From Cristatella mucedo (lineage: Eukaryota > Bryozoa > Phylactolaemata > Cristatellidae), in NCBI GenBank assembly GCA_009760855.2, contig WPIO01000034.1, forward strand, positions 3,841,501 to 3,905,500: a stretch of DNA of 64,000 bases. Reading direction: 5' to 3'. The notes under the pieces are model-generated. The model did not search any database. It was given only the letters and a program-made list of their open reading frames with translations, and had not been told where the DNA came from. Position 1 is the stretch's first letter, and every line of letters begins with the position of its first letter. A program made the translations under genes and the position numbers. Below, piece by piece: positions 25,946 to 37,876 of this stretch.

Positions 25946-27076
25946 CTGCGATCACCCGGATGAGCGGCCGGACCGGATGCGGAAGGGCGTGACGACGACG
26001 CTCCGTTATTGTGTTATAGCTCCACCTTAAATAATTGCGACGACGAGTAGCTCTAGAAGGCGGCTAGTGGCGCCGTCGGAGCGCTCGTAGCGTGGACCGT
26101 CTCAGCTTTGACGCCTTGGTCGTCTGAAGCGATTGTCTTGGTCGGCAAGTCTATACCTCTATTTAACTTTACTAGTTCTTTGATGCTTGCTGTCTGCCGT
26201 AGGTTCGCGTCTAGCTTCGACACCGAGTAAGCATAGTGTTTCCTGCGGCAGAATTGTACAGCCTGGAATAACTTTCGCTATCTCTTAAGCCTAGCCAGCA
26301 TTACAGTGGACTTCAATTTGTTCGAGCAGTGATTGTAGTATTTGTAGTGATTTTATCGGTAAAACCACGGTCCTAAAACAGGACTGCAGCAGTGAGGTCG
26401 GCAAGCTGTGGCGCCATATTGAATGGAAGGCCGGCGGCAGCCGACGCTTTAATACTGTCGACACGCCGCTCCAGTGAGACGTGATCACGTGATCCCAAAC
26501 AACGGCAGGCTCCGCTGCATCATGCATTGCCTGGTAACACACGAGGAGCTCGGGAAAGCGACGTCTTAGTAGAAGAGTGTGTTCGCGTTCACATGAATGA
26601 CATGCGCAGGGAGCTTGTAGTTATGGCTGCGTCAAATCGTTGCACGCTTTGGAGAGCCGCTACCTATGCGATCGTCGGCTAAGATATTCACGGCGTGGTG
26701 CGCGACTAGTGCTTATAGTGGCTCATACAATACTCTGAACTATTTTATCGTCCGTTAAATGAAAAATGGAATGCCTTTTTCAATCAAGGTTCTGTGCTAG
26801 AATATCAGTAGCTCTCCAAACAAGCTTGATTCGTGCTACCTTTAGAGACATATAAGTGCATATATGCATATAAGTGCATATGCGAATATTCATGCAGTTT
26901 ATTCTTAAACACTGACATTGCATCACTTCGTAGCCAGACGTTTTCATCACGGGTCGCTTTGGTTGTTAAATATATTTTTAGGGTTACTTCGCTTCGCTTC
27001 CATTAGCACCATGAGCAAAGACTCTCTGTTCAGCAGGCATCTTTTTCTTCGCAAGAATAGTTCACCATAATTCAAT

Positions 27077-27108
<32 letters not shown>

Positions 27109-27295
27109 CAGGTCTGAGGAAAATCTTTCCTTTTCTTTCTCGCCTGCGTGTAATAGCGATAGTCTGTGAAGGATTTTCAAGTAGCATTCAACTAGCAGGC
27201 TCTCACAAGTGGCAAAAACTACATCTAAAAGCCTGCCCAGTGTTAGCGTCGCTCGCGTTTGTCACTCTCTATCTTGGAGAGGGGAGGAAAAAGGG

Positions 27296-27341
27296 GATCT
27301 TCGAGGACCACGTGGCTCTCGTCACGTGGTCCTCGAAGATC
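27296..27341. repeat. Perfect 19-bp inverted repeat with 8-nt loop
   Basis: The arm GATCTTCGAGGACCACGTG (27296-27314) and its exact reverse complement (27323-27341) flank the loop GCTCTCGT. Each arm ends in the E-box-like CACGTG. Confidence 0.95.
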
Positions 27342-27922
27342 GGAGGATGAGGACGAGGCGACATCAGTCTACTTAAAAGCGTAAGGCTGCTAAAAAAAAA
27401 AGAAGCGTCTGTGAATGATGCACCTCAACGAAGCGTAAGATGCAAAGATGGACGCCTCTGCGAAGGCATCCAAGTCGTTTGCCGCAAACATGGCGCTTGC
27501 AGCGGCGCCATTCATTCGCAGACTCGTGTACAGCACCAGACGTAGTGTAAATTCACTGGCCCGAAGCAGGGCACAACTGCCTTGTTCGAAGTACAAAGCA
27601 CAACTGACTAGTTGTTACACGTGACCGTTCCCGGTTTCTGCAGGTTGCAATTCAGGGTATATAATCAGGATAATTAATGATGAAAGTTGAGGATATATTC
27701 TAATTAACTCCACGGTTCGTAACCTTCAGCTTCTGCAGCATTCCAATGTTTTATTAGTGACTTGCCGCTATTTTCCATTAGTGTTTTCGGCATTGGTATA
27801 CAGCACTAGAGGGCGCTGTTGATCTTGAATGTCACGCCGGAACGCTCTGCAATAACTCGGCTCCCTTTCAAACAGGTCCTGTCCAAGGCAGACAACCGGA
27901 GATATCGAGATAAACGTCCCTT

Positions 27923-27968
27923 ATCGAGATCACAGTGCTAGACTGATCGAGATCACAGTGCTAGACTG
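27923..27968. repeat. 23-bp perfect tandem duplication
   Basis: Two copies of a unit that contains CGAGATCACAGTGCTAGACT. Confidence 0.95.
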
Positions 27969-28246
27969 ATCACTATTGAAGTTTTTTTCGAGACGGCATC
28001 ATAACACTGCTCTATATGTAAAGGCGCAAATTTTTTGAAGACCGTCAGATGCAAAGGAGTAAGTTGAAGTTTCTTTCCGTAGAGAGGCGGCGGCGAGCCA
28101 TTAGAGTTTTTACGATAAGCAGTGAGCGCCAGTCATAGGTTGAAGCCGAGATCAGACATCAGAGGTTGAGCCTGTACATATTGTGACTGCACACTAACAG
28201 CATTCACCGATGCAGCCGAGCAACAATTTATTGTCGGGCGATAATG

Positions 28247-29500
28247 TTTAGGCTTTCACTTATATGCGGATGTCACTCAGTTGTACCTTGTTTTTGATCC
28301 CGCCCAGCACTCGAGCCCCTCGAATTCTCCCAACTCCCTTGCTGCATGCATTGATAACATCCGAATATGGATGGCAGCAAACTTTCTTAAACTAAACGTT
28401 GATAAAACTAGCTTATTAGTTATGGGCAAATCAAGTGTGATTCAGAAATTAGAAAGGCTAATGCTCAAAAGTGGCTCTGCCAGCATATCTCCTGTTGAAT
28501 CTGCACGAAATCTAGGTGTCATGTTCCAAGATGACCTTTCGTTAGACGACCACATCAGCACCACAATCAAGTCTGCCTACTTTCAACTACATAACAATCC
28601 TATAGTTCGGGCTTGTTTTGATAAGGATATTACAACTAAGTTGGTCCGTGCATTTGTGACATCCCGTCTTGACTTCTGTAACACACAGCTTGCTGGCCTA
28701 CCGGCATGTGCAGTCAGGCGCTTACGGCTGGTGCAAAACTCTGCAGCTAGGCTTGTCAGTCGTGATCATCGCAGTTGCCACATCACACCACTTCTCGCCG
28801 ACCTGCACTGGCTACCAGTCAAGCAACGGATCAACTTCAAGGTTTTGATGCTCACTTTTAGGTCACTTCATTCTTTGGCTCCAGCCTATCTCTCAAATCT
28901 ACTCCCCCACCGGGCCAAGCATCGTACCGTCCGCTTTTCGGAATCCAACAGTTTACCAATACCTCGTATAAACCTCAAATCCTTTGGAGACCTTGCATTT
29001 AGCTCGTATGCTCCCAAAGTCTGGAACTCACTCCCGTTTTGAGTCAGAACATCCCCTGACTTGACCACAAATAAAAAGAACTTAAAAGCGCACCTATTTA
29101 GGACAGCATTTAGTGGGTCCCTGTGATTCGTTCTTCATGTGCTTATGCGTGCTGACACTAACCACACTTGCATGCTGACCCTGTGCAAGCTTGCGTAACT
29201 CGAATTGCAGGGGCGCGGCCGCAGGCTCGCTGGCCGTGCAGTGGCTGGTTGCTGGCGGTGCTGTGATTCGTCCTTGATGTGCTTATGCGTGCTGACACTG
29301 TGCATGCTGCCACTAACTGCATTTGCATGCTGACCCTGTGCATGTCACCCCTAACCATGCTATTCATTTTGTTTGTTTATCAAGCATAATATTATCGCCA
29401 TTCAATTGCATTTCCCTTTGCAGCAAATGTAAAGCGCCTAGATAGAGATTGAGTTCTCTTAGGGTGCTTTATCAAATGCATTATTATTATAATAATATTA
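28247..29500 (+). mobile_element. L2-like LINE, RT C-terminal part to 3' end
   Basis: Truncated at the RT catalytic block (Y-A-D-V-T-Q-L-Y-L, so the second Asp is lost). An open frame of about 250 codons to 29042 then covers L-N-V-D-K-T-S-L-L-V-M-G, the F-V-T-S-R-L-D-F-C-N block and H-W-L-P-V-K-Q-R-I-N. In the 3' UTR, the words GTGATTCGT...GCTTATGCGTGCTGACAC occur twice (29124 and 29264). They surround about 75 bases of unrelated GC-rich sequence at about 29190-29263. It ends in the usual tail and an ATTATTATAATAATATT run. Confidence 0.92.
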
Positions 29501-29636
29501 TTAGGCTACGCGGCAGTATTAGCATCAGTAGTAAACGTTGAGAGCTTTCTTCAGGCTCGCGGCTAGACGGAATGTATTCGGCATTACGAACCGGATGTCG
29601 GGTAGATTCTGGGCACCAAGATTTTGAATCTGTGTT

Positions 29637-30860
29637 AATAATAATAATAATAATTCACTTGATAAAGCCCCCTCAGATAACTTAATTTCTCTCTAGGCGC
29701 TTTACATTTGCTGCAAAGTGAAATGCAATTGAATGGTAAGTAAAATCATGCCTGAAAAACATACAAAATGAATAATATGGTTAGGGGTGACATGCACAGG
29801 GTCAGCATGCAAATGTGGTTAGTGGCAGAATGCACAGTGTCAGCACGCATAAGCACATCAAGGACGAATCACCGGGACCCACTAAATGCTGTTCTATATA
29901 GGTGTGTTTTTAGGTTCCTTTTAAATGTGGTCAGGTCAGGGTATGTTCTGACGCAGGTCGGGAGGGAGTTCCAGGCTTTGGGAGCATATGAACTAAATGC
30001 AAGGTCTCCAAAGGATTTGAGGTTTGTATGAGGTATTTCTAGACTGTTGGATTCCGAAAAGCGGGTGGTACGATGCTTGGCCTGATGGGGGAGTATGTCG
30101 GAGAGTTAGGCTGGAGCCAAAGAATGAAGGGACCTAAAAATGAGCGACAAAACCTTGAAGTCAATCCGTTGCTTCACTGGTAGCCAGTGCAGGTCGGCGA
30201 AAAGTGGAGTAATGTGGCAACTGCGACGCTCACAGCAGACAAGTCTAGCTGCCGAGTTTTGCACCAGCTGCAATCGCCTGATCGCACATTCTGGTAGGCC
30301 AGTAAGCAGTGAGCTGCAGAAGTCGAGACGGGATGTCACGAATGCATGGACCAACTTAGATGTGGTATCTTTATCTAAACAACCCCGAATTTTAGCAATG
30401 TTATGAAGCTGAAAATAGGCAGATTTCACTGTGGAGCTGATATGGTCGTCTAACAAGAGGTTGCTTTGGAATATGACACCTAGATTTTGAGCTGATTCAA
30501 CTGGAGATATGCTGGCAGAGCCAATTTTGAGAGTCAGCCTGTCCAATCTCTCGATCACACTGGGTTTGCTCATAACTAGTAAGTTAGTTTTATCATCGTT
30601 AAGTTTTAGAAAATTTGCTGCCATTCATGTGTGGATGTCATCAATGCAAGCAGCTAGTGAGTTGAGAGAATTTGAGGTGCTCGAAGGCTGGGAGGGATCA
30701 AAGCAAAGGTACAACTGAGTGTCATCCGCATAGAAGTGAAAGCCTAGATTGTGCTTGGCAATCACATCAGCAAGAGGCACAGTATAAACCGTGAAAAGAA
30801 CCGGATCTAGCACGGAGCCCTGAGGTACTCCATATTTCAGAGGTACTTCAGATGATCTTG
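29637..30860 (-). mobile_element. L2-like LINE, RT C-terminal part to 3' end, minus strand
   Basis: The best-kept RT C-terminal region in the window, with an intact F-H-F-Y-A-D-D-T-Q-L-Y-L block (about 30740-30775, minus). The frame from 30813 down to about 30106 is broken only by a TGA at 30625-30627 (probably TGG before) and a TAA that ends it. An AATAATAATAATAATAA tail begins at 29637. It faces the + copy at 28247, so the two tails converge. Confidence 0.93.
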
Positions 30861-31142
30861 GCTATCACTTTTAGCAGACTGGTCCAGTTGAGTGTGCTAC
30901 TTGGATGATCACGGAGTGTATTCTCATCGCAGGCATCAATAAATGCTACGGTGCGATACCAACAGATTCATAAGATATGCGGGTGTAAAATATGCTCACG
31001 CATGCTCGCATGGCAGAAAGCAGTAACCATGCGTAGTAACCACGCAGTTTCAGAAAGCTCTCCGCATAGGCTCGCTGTTATTTTGATTGTTATTTTGTTT
31101 ATTTTGTTATTCTATGCGCTGCTATTAAGCCTGTGGGCTCGC

Positions 31143-31155
31143 TGTTAATTTGCAG
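31143..31155 (+). other. Putative splice acceptor of gene 3
   Basis: GTTAATTTGCAG ends at 31155, before the gene 3 coding exon. It resembles the sites before genes 1 and 6. Confidence 0.5.
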
Positions 31156-31218
31156 GTACCCTCGAAAGCGGCGTGGTCAGCGGAAGAAGGGATTCGGCCT
31201 CCGACCGAGTGGATCCCA

Positions 31219-32598
31219 ATGAATCGCATCATCCTCTTCAGCAACCGTCGGCTCGCAGCGCTGCTAGCTACGATATCCGTCTTCGGTTTGGTGACGTTTG
31301 GCGTAATCGCTGCCTACGGTTGCCGACTCGCGGCCGACTCGTCGGCAGCGTTCGCCGCGTGCTGCTGCGCCTCCGATGGGTGGACGCCGTTTGTAGGAAG
31401 ATCGGCAGTACCACGAAAGCACGTGTACTTTCTAAAGAATCACAAGTGCGCGAGCACCACCCTTCAGCGCGTTCTGATCACGTACGGCATTAAGCACAAC
31501 TTGTCAATTGCACTGCCGCGGAGGAAGAGCAACAACTTCTACCCCAGGTCTTTTCGGCCGGAAATCGCCAAGCGAACCTGCTCTCACCCGCACTTCGATG
31601 TCATGGCCGCTCACACGCGGTTCAATTCGAATGCCAAGGACTTCATGCCGCCCGACACGTTCTTTGTTTCCATTGTTCGCGATCCCGCCGAGCAGATGGA
31701 GTCGGCCTATTACTATTTCCTCGTTAAGCATTGCCGCGAATTCCAGTTTGCTACCATGAATTTCGAGAGCTACATTAAGCTGCTGGCATACCCAAGTGCT
31801 CGTCGCACGGTCCAGAGAGTTAGATACCCTTGCCAGGCGGCGCTTATGCAGTTCCTTCAGCTCCACGACTTTGGACTGGATCTGTACCCGCACCCAACGA
31901 AAGAGCTGGTCAAAGCTAAGATACAGGAAATCGCCAAGTCTTTTCACCTGGTACTAGTGGTCGAGCGATTTGACGAAGGACTCATTATAATGAGAGACTT
32001 GCTTGGGTGGACAAACGATGACATACTATATTTAAAGAGCAATTTTAGACTCGAAGCAACTGATCCTCTGTCCCCCGAGGCGCGCAGTGCAGCTTACGCG
32101 TTGAACTGGGGCGACAAGTTACTGTACGACCACTTTAGGGCGAAAATGGACGCAATGATAAGCAGGCAGAAAACCTACCTGCGGGCACAGGTACGCGAGT
32201 TTCGCGCGCTGCAGGTAGCTTTTCAAAACTATTGCACGGATGGCAAAACCAATGAGACAACGCGTCGACCTCGCAGCGCCGCCGCTCAACAGTCGATCGT
32301 GCCCAGCGATCAGTACATACTGAGCAAACTTGGAAGTCAGAGCTATTCATGTCAGCTTGCAGCCACGTCTGAAGGTGACCTATTCACTCACCTGAACTCT
32401 TTAGAGCCAATCTGCACCACTGCCATCGCAAGCCTCGGTGCAAACGAATCGGCTGCAGCACAAGCAGCAGCCGCGCGAAGAACTCCGGGAAGACAGAACT
32501 CGACGACAACGACGACGACAGTCAGTGCTTCTCCTGGCCAGCTTAGCGATAGCCTGGCCCTCTCAAACCAGAGTGACTCGCATATGTCCACGACGTGA
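31219..32598 (+). CDS. Gal3st-like: GAL3ST-family galactose 3-O-sulfotransferase, gene 3 (subclade A)
   Basis: Predicted type II Golgi sulfotransferase of 459 aa from the first ATG at 31219. The frame stays open back to the acceptor at 31155, so an upstream coding exon cannot be excluded. Signal anchor at about residues 11-34. The 5' PAPS loop is at 72-81 and reads LKNHKCASTT: Asn replaces the Thr found in the other copies. N-glycosylation site at 94 (NLS). FDVMAAHTRF follows, then the 3' PAPS stretch SIVRDPAEQMES (151-162), FHLVLVVERFDEGL and WGDKLLYDHFRAKMD. The C-terminal module has CQLAATSEGDLFTHLNSLEPIC with two Cys. A low-complexity Ala/Thr/Ser tail of about 45 residues extends beyond the homologous region. 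The Arg-rich insertion of gene 1 is absent. Less GC-biased than gene 4. Confidence 0.93.
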   Translation: MNRIILFSNRRLAALLATISVFGLVTFGVIAAYGCRLAADSSAAFAACCCASDGWTPFVGRSAVPRKHVYFLKNHKCASTTLQRVLITYGIKHNLSIALPRRKSNNFYPRSFRPEIAKRTCSHPHFDVMAAHTRFNSNAKDFMPPDTFFVSIVRDPAEQMESAYYYFLVKHCREFQFATMNFESYIKLLAYPSARRTVQRVRYPCQAALMQFLQLHDFGLDLYPHPTKELVKAKIQEIAKSFHLVLVVERFDEGLIIMRDLLGWTNDDILYLKSNFRLEATDPLSPEARSAAYALNWGDKLLYDHFRAKMDAMISRQKTYLRAQVREFRALQVAFQNYCTDGKTNETTRRPRSAAAQQSIVPSDQYILSKLGSQSYSCQLAATSEGDLFTHLNSLEPICTTAIASLGANESAAAQAAAARRTPGRQNSTTTTTTVSASPGQLSDSLALSNQSDSHMSTT

Positions 32599-34814
32599 GC
32601 AAAATACCGCCGATACTAGAACAAGCTACTAACCTTATAAAATGTGGTCACACTTCTGATTATCGTCACTCGCATCTTTCTCGAACAATCGGAAAAGTTG
32701 CTCGTGGCAATCGGGACACTCTTTGACGAAGCGCTACAGTCGTTCATATCAGAGTGAGAGTGTCCACAGTTGGAGACTCCACGCCATTAGGCAACGGCTC
32801 AGGACTGAAGGTCCTGGTCTGGATAGAAGGTCGCCTGGCTATGAGGACCAGCCTCGAGGTATGGTATGGTAGAGTTTCCAGCTGGAGACACGCTCCAGAC
32901 AGAGCTACTAGACCCTGCTGCTGCTAGACGGGTCATGGTCAAGGTCAAACAGGTCGAGCACAGCGAATAGTCAGACGCACGTCTCGCGAGGCTGCACCCA
33001 GCTGCTCTGCTTGCATCGACGAAAACCTGGAATCTTGCAATGGCAAATGCTCGATAATATCGAACTCCTGTGCAGGAATAAATGTTCTACTATGTAAATT
33101 TAGCATCATTCATTTATAGCGTTCGTCATCCAAAGTCAAGTGAACTCGGTCAACGTTGGCGGGCAGGGGCTCGTAGTTGGCCATCGTTGGCTGAGGCAGT
33201 TTGGTATCTAGGCTATTTTCGGATCGTTATGAGGCGAAATATGCTGCGCCGGCACTTGTGGTGGTTCTCGCATTCGCGTGAGTGCTTGAGCGAGTGCCAA
33301 GCGCAATGTCTGAGTGGTAGAGTCGTTTTTTGTAATCGGTAGCAAGTAGTTTTCGCCTTGCATAACCAAGATAACATAAACAGAGTTATGAGTTGGTAGC
33401 ATTAAAACGTATAGACAGGAATGAAGTGCTAGAATTAGTGGGGTGCGAAAATTGGCTTCGTTTAATTTAAGCAATATTCCTATAAGCGAAAGATGAAGTC
33501 TCACAAAAGCGGACGCAGCATTTGTAGTCATTCGTCTTTTAATAAAAGAGAGTCAAGCTAAGTGGCTGCTTTCCGAGAACTTGCAAGGGGTGAGAGAAAA
33601 GTGAAGGCTGTAGCGTTTTTGCTTGCTAGGCTTGGATTTCAGGTCAGAATGAACTATGTTCCATATCCGCTTTTTGACAGAAGCCTTCCCCGTAGCTCGT
33701 TAAGCAACGCGACACGCGACTGCATTGTCTAGATATTAGTATACGAGCTTACTGGCGTACTTAGTTAAGTTTAAGAGGCATTGTAAAAAAAAATGTCATC
33801 CCCAATACTGAGAATATTGAACGCCGATTACAACGTCAAGCAGAGAATAAGTGATATCATCCGCTTACCATTCATTAATATATTCTTATTTCGTCTGAGC
33901 TAATGTTCTGTGCAACGGTGTATGATGACCCTTTTTATAAATCTATCAAGAAGTCATGAGCTTGTCGGGTCCGAAAGTCAGATTTTGAACACCAGATGAT
34001 CGTCTCACTGTTGATTCACCGATGACCTCAGATTCAGAATTTGGCTCAGCGCTTCTGCAATGGGTATTTCAAATTGCCGCTATTTGGCTTGCAAAATTTG
34101 GCTTAGAAAATTCGGCTTACAAAATTTGGCCAACATCAGGGAAAAGCGTCTGCTGGGCCAGAGCGCAGCAGACGTTGTTCTTAAGCCAAGCACATTTAAT
34201 GGGGCGGTATGATGGTCAGTGAAAAAATAAATAAATTTAACGAATACATAAATAAATCAAGGAATAAATGGTGGCTCCGTGAGGTATCCGACTGGTGACC
34301 GTCATGCGAGCTAAATCTGGGACGGACACTGAATGGCAAACAAGACGAACTGTCCGCGATCGCTTAAATCCAAATTAAGCCATCTTACACTCGTCCATTC
34401 GACTTAAAATTATTCGTATCTGGCTTAGAAGAGTTATGGTCAGTGCTGTTTAATTTGGCCCAAAATTTGAAAGGTCGCCTTCTGTCGCGTTCCACCAACA
34501 CCTTTGGTGAGTTCGCTTTTATTTGTACCAGCGAGTAGGTTTTTCAAGCTCATCGTCGCAAATAAAATCTAGCTCGGATCAAACCTGTGGGAGCCATTAA
34601 GCAATTTTCCCACTGGTTAATTTAGCTACACAATTTTCGAAATTATTTTCATTAATATGAAATGCGGGAAGGTAATTAGTTACAACCTATAAGGCTTCTT
34701 CTGGGTTTAAAGTCGAGCCATCGATTTTTGAATTGCTCATGCACAGCAAATTCAGGGAGAGTGAGTCATTGGAAGATTTAGCCATCGTCCAAGCAAATTT
34801 TGTCCACAAATAAG
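32599..34814. other. 3' flank of gene 3 and intergenic
   Basis: The first ~480 bases are the probable 3' UTR, ending near the AATAAA at 33077. No other gene recognised. The phrase TTTGGCTTAGAAAATTCGGC and variants recur near 34040-34130, a degenerate local repeat. Confidence 0.5.
33077..33082 (+). terminator. Candidate polyadenylation signal of gene 3
   Basis: AATAAA followed by T/G-containing sequence (TGTTCTACTATG). It is the first canonical signal after the stop codon; use is inferred. Confidence 0.45.
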
Positions 34815-34990
34815 GAGAATACTAGCTGATTTAACAACCTCTTTTGTGTCACGACAGAAGAGCCTTTACGGCTATCTCCGTCGCTTGCAGTGGCAATAAA
34901 TGATTGCCCACTGCATGATTCGAACTCACTACTTCGGGAACGAGGTGGTGAACAGCAACCATTTTACCTAGCGTGCCGTCATGGCTCACC
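34815..34990 (-). mobile_element. SINE family A, minus strand
   Basis: Reads backwards: AGCTGATTTAACAACCTCTT, CTTGCAGTGGCAATAAATGA and a B-box complement GATTCGAACTC, then the tRNA-like head with GTGCCGTCATGG. Confidence 0.85.
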
Positions 34991-36448
34991 CTCGATGAGG
35001 CTGGATGGAAAAGAACACGGCGACATTGGACTCATTGGCTTCCCCTTAAAGATAACCCGCTATCTGCGTAATCCGAGGACATTTACCTGAGCAAGAAATC
35101 ACATCGCGACATTAAGGACACTCAGGCATCAAGCGGAAGTCGTTCAGAGGCGCAACTCTGAGGCCTCAGATTTTTTTTAACAGATCACGCAGAAATATTT
35201 TCAGGAGCACAGCCAATGTTTGAAGACTGATAAAACTGGTAAATGATAAGCAGATTGCACGCATTCTCATAAATTCACGTTATGTCTCATTGGCTTTGCT
35301 GCCTCTGACGAGCGCATAAAGTGGAGAGTTTTACAAAGGTATTCCTTAATAAACCTATTTGGATTTTTTTCTTGGGCAATTTGCATCAGACAATCTCGTT
35401 AGTCATGGTTCTTTTATAAATGCTTGATTTACTCCTGCCGTAAGCATTGGATATCGGAAGTATCGGGCGAGTTGAGCTCAATTCGTTTTCTTGACAACCG
35501 GACACCGGACAGGAAACGAGCAAAGCGCAAAGCCTCCTATCCAGGTCGCCCGGTTTCCCGAGTCCATAGTAACAAACAAACGAGCAGACAATGATGCCCG
35601 CCTTTGATTACTCGTGCAGTTCCTTTTCCAAGGCTGCCGCCTTGGCAACCGCCAACAACCACCAAATGTATTGGCAACCGTCGACAGCGACCGGTGGCAA
35701 TTCATTTGGTTTCAATTCGGTTTGATCGAACGAGTACTTCGCATGCTCTTGTTCTGATTGGCGCTACTTGCATGGAAACAAAATGGCGTGCCATAAAACT
35801 GCACCACCACGAGCCCGGGACCTCTTTTTTCATGAGCATTCGTCACGAGCCGCGGACGAGCGGTCGGACAAGAGAACGAGACACTGAGCAGCGACACTGC
35901 TCGGCGAGGCCCGATCTTGACCCGCTCGATCGATTGGACCCATCGATCGACCTTGACCCGGAATCCATCGATCGAGACCGCCTCCTGCGAAGCAGATGCG
36001 ACAGCAGTGTCATTGGTTCATTGCGCCACAGTCAGCTGATCGTCGTTCTGGCCATCGTCGTCGGCCGCAGGGTGTGCTCAGGACAACGTCTTCCGATCGC
36101 ACCGGGGATCGCTGTGGGGACATCTTTCGATCCGACCGGGGCGCGCCTCCAGCGCCGATCGGGTCAGATCAGATCAGATTTTCGATCAGGGGCGCGCCTC
36201 CGGCGCCGGATTGCATCGTCGCGCGACGTCCAGACGGCGCGCAGCGTTCTTCAGTTGACAGCGACTACGGAGCGGTGACAGGTACGGTAAAAGAAAACAG
36301 AGAGCGACTCTCTGGCAGGCGTCCGAGTAGCGTTCGGGGCGACGAGCAAAGTGTAAAATGGGGTCGCTGTACAGCGGCAGAGCATGTGGTAGGACAGAAC
36401 CTCAGGTTGATATGGCAGCATATTGAAGCGATCCGCGCTCCCTTGTTT
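34991..36448. other. Intergenic; CpG-rich from about 35800
   Basis: CpG-rich from about 35860, with repeated ATCGATCGA words (35925-35970) and two copies of GGGGCGCGCCTCC (about 36138 and 36189). This could be a promoter or 5' exon region. CAG|GTACGG at about 36289 would suit a splice donor. No protein family recognised. Confidence 0.35.
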
Positions 36449-36495
<47 letters not shown>

Positions 36496-36505
36496 CCCCC
36501 CCCCC
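36449..36505. repeat. (CCG)n run ending in poly-C
   Basis: About 15 CCG/GCC triplets followed by a run of C. Confidence 0.97.
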
Positions 36506-36896
<391 letters not shown>

Positions 36897-37154
36897 GCGC
36901 CGGTGGCCTGGAATCCGCAGCTCTGCTGGCCGGCGTAAGGCGGGAAGTGGAGCTGCGCTCGCGCCGTCAGGCTGACAGTGCCACTGTGCAAGATGGCGTC
37001 CGAGCTAAGCATGTATAGGCCCGGAGCTCCTGATTGAGACAGCCAGAGCGATTCGTGCATGCACACGAGGTGCTACCTTTCGACGATGCCTCTGACCCTA
37101 AAAGCCAGGCTTTTAAAGCGTTAAATTAGGCGTTAAATTCGCGCTTTCTTCATA

Positions 37155-37325
37155 GCCTACGAAGTAAGGTGCTCGCTCTTCACTACCCTGGTAGTAGGTT
37201 CGAGTGCTGCAGTGGGCGATCCTGCATTGTCCAGTCCAAGAGGTCAAGGACAGCAGCGGTCAAGGCTCTTCTTATTATTCTGCCGCTCTACAGATGAGCC
37301 TGCTAAATCAGGCATGACCTTTAAG
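37155..37325 (+). mobile_element. SINE family A
   Basis: B-box-like GGTTCGAGTGC, core GCAGTGGGCGATCCTGCATT, end GCCGCTCTACAGATGAGCC then GCTAAATCAGGCA. It carries an AGTCCAAGAGGTCAAGGACA insertion relative to the others. Confidence 0.8.
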
Positions 37326-37654
37326 AGAGCGTCTATGTAACGCCTCTGGGTGCCGGCGCAGTTGATCGGTGCTGGGATGCGATTGTGTCAAACTTTCTTT
37401 TTTAGCGTACTTTATTTAGTTCACCTATGCATTTTCAAATCTCTGCCACCGTCGTATATCTAGATCCTGAAGGGCCAAGAAATGACGTGCTGAGCAGAGC
37501 GTGCAGAGCAACAAGAGTGAGCGTGGGAATGCCTACACATCGCCATCCCTGTCTGAGTGCGGCTACCAGTGTGACCGATGTAGGTGACAGTCCGCTCCGC
37601 CCAATCAAAACCGGGTGGTGCGTTCACTAATCGATAGGTCAAGAACGTAGCGGC

Positions 37655-37655
<1 letters not shown>
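37326..37655. other. Intergenic, no gene recognised
   Basis: Nothing supported. Confidence 0.4.
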
Positions 37656-37692
<37 letters not shown>

Positions 37693-37709
37693 CACACACA
37701 CAGACACGC

Positions 37710-37766
<57 letters not shown>

Positions 37767-37780
37767 CACAGACACGCACA

Positions 37781-37818
<38 letters not shown>

Positions 37819-37876
37819 CACACACACAGACACGCACACGCACACACACACGCACACGCACACGCACGCGCACACG
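37656..37876. repeat. (CA)n microsatellite with GACACGCA variants
   Basis: About 220 bases of (CA)n. A block with CAGACACGCACACACACAGA recurs three times, so part of the array has been duplicated as a larger unit. Confidence 0.97.

Larger units (their letters stand above)
25946..28246. other. Intergenic with short repeats only
   Basis: No gene recognised in 2.3 kb. It holds (GA)n at 27082-27109, an ACGTGATCACGT palindrome at 26479-26490, the hairpin at 27296 and the tandem pair at 27923, listed separately. Confidence 0.45.
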
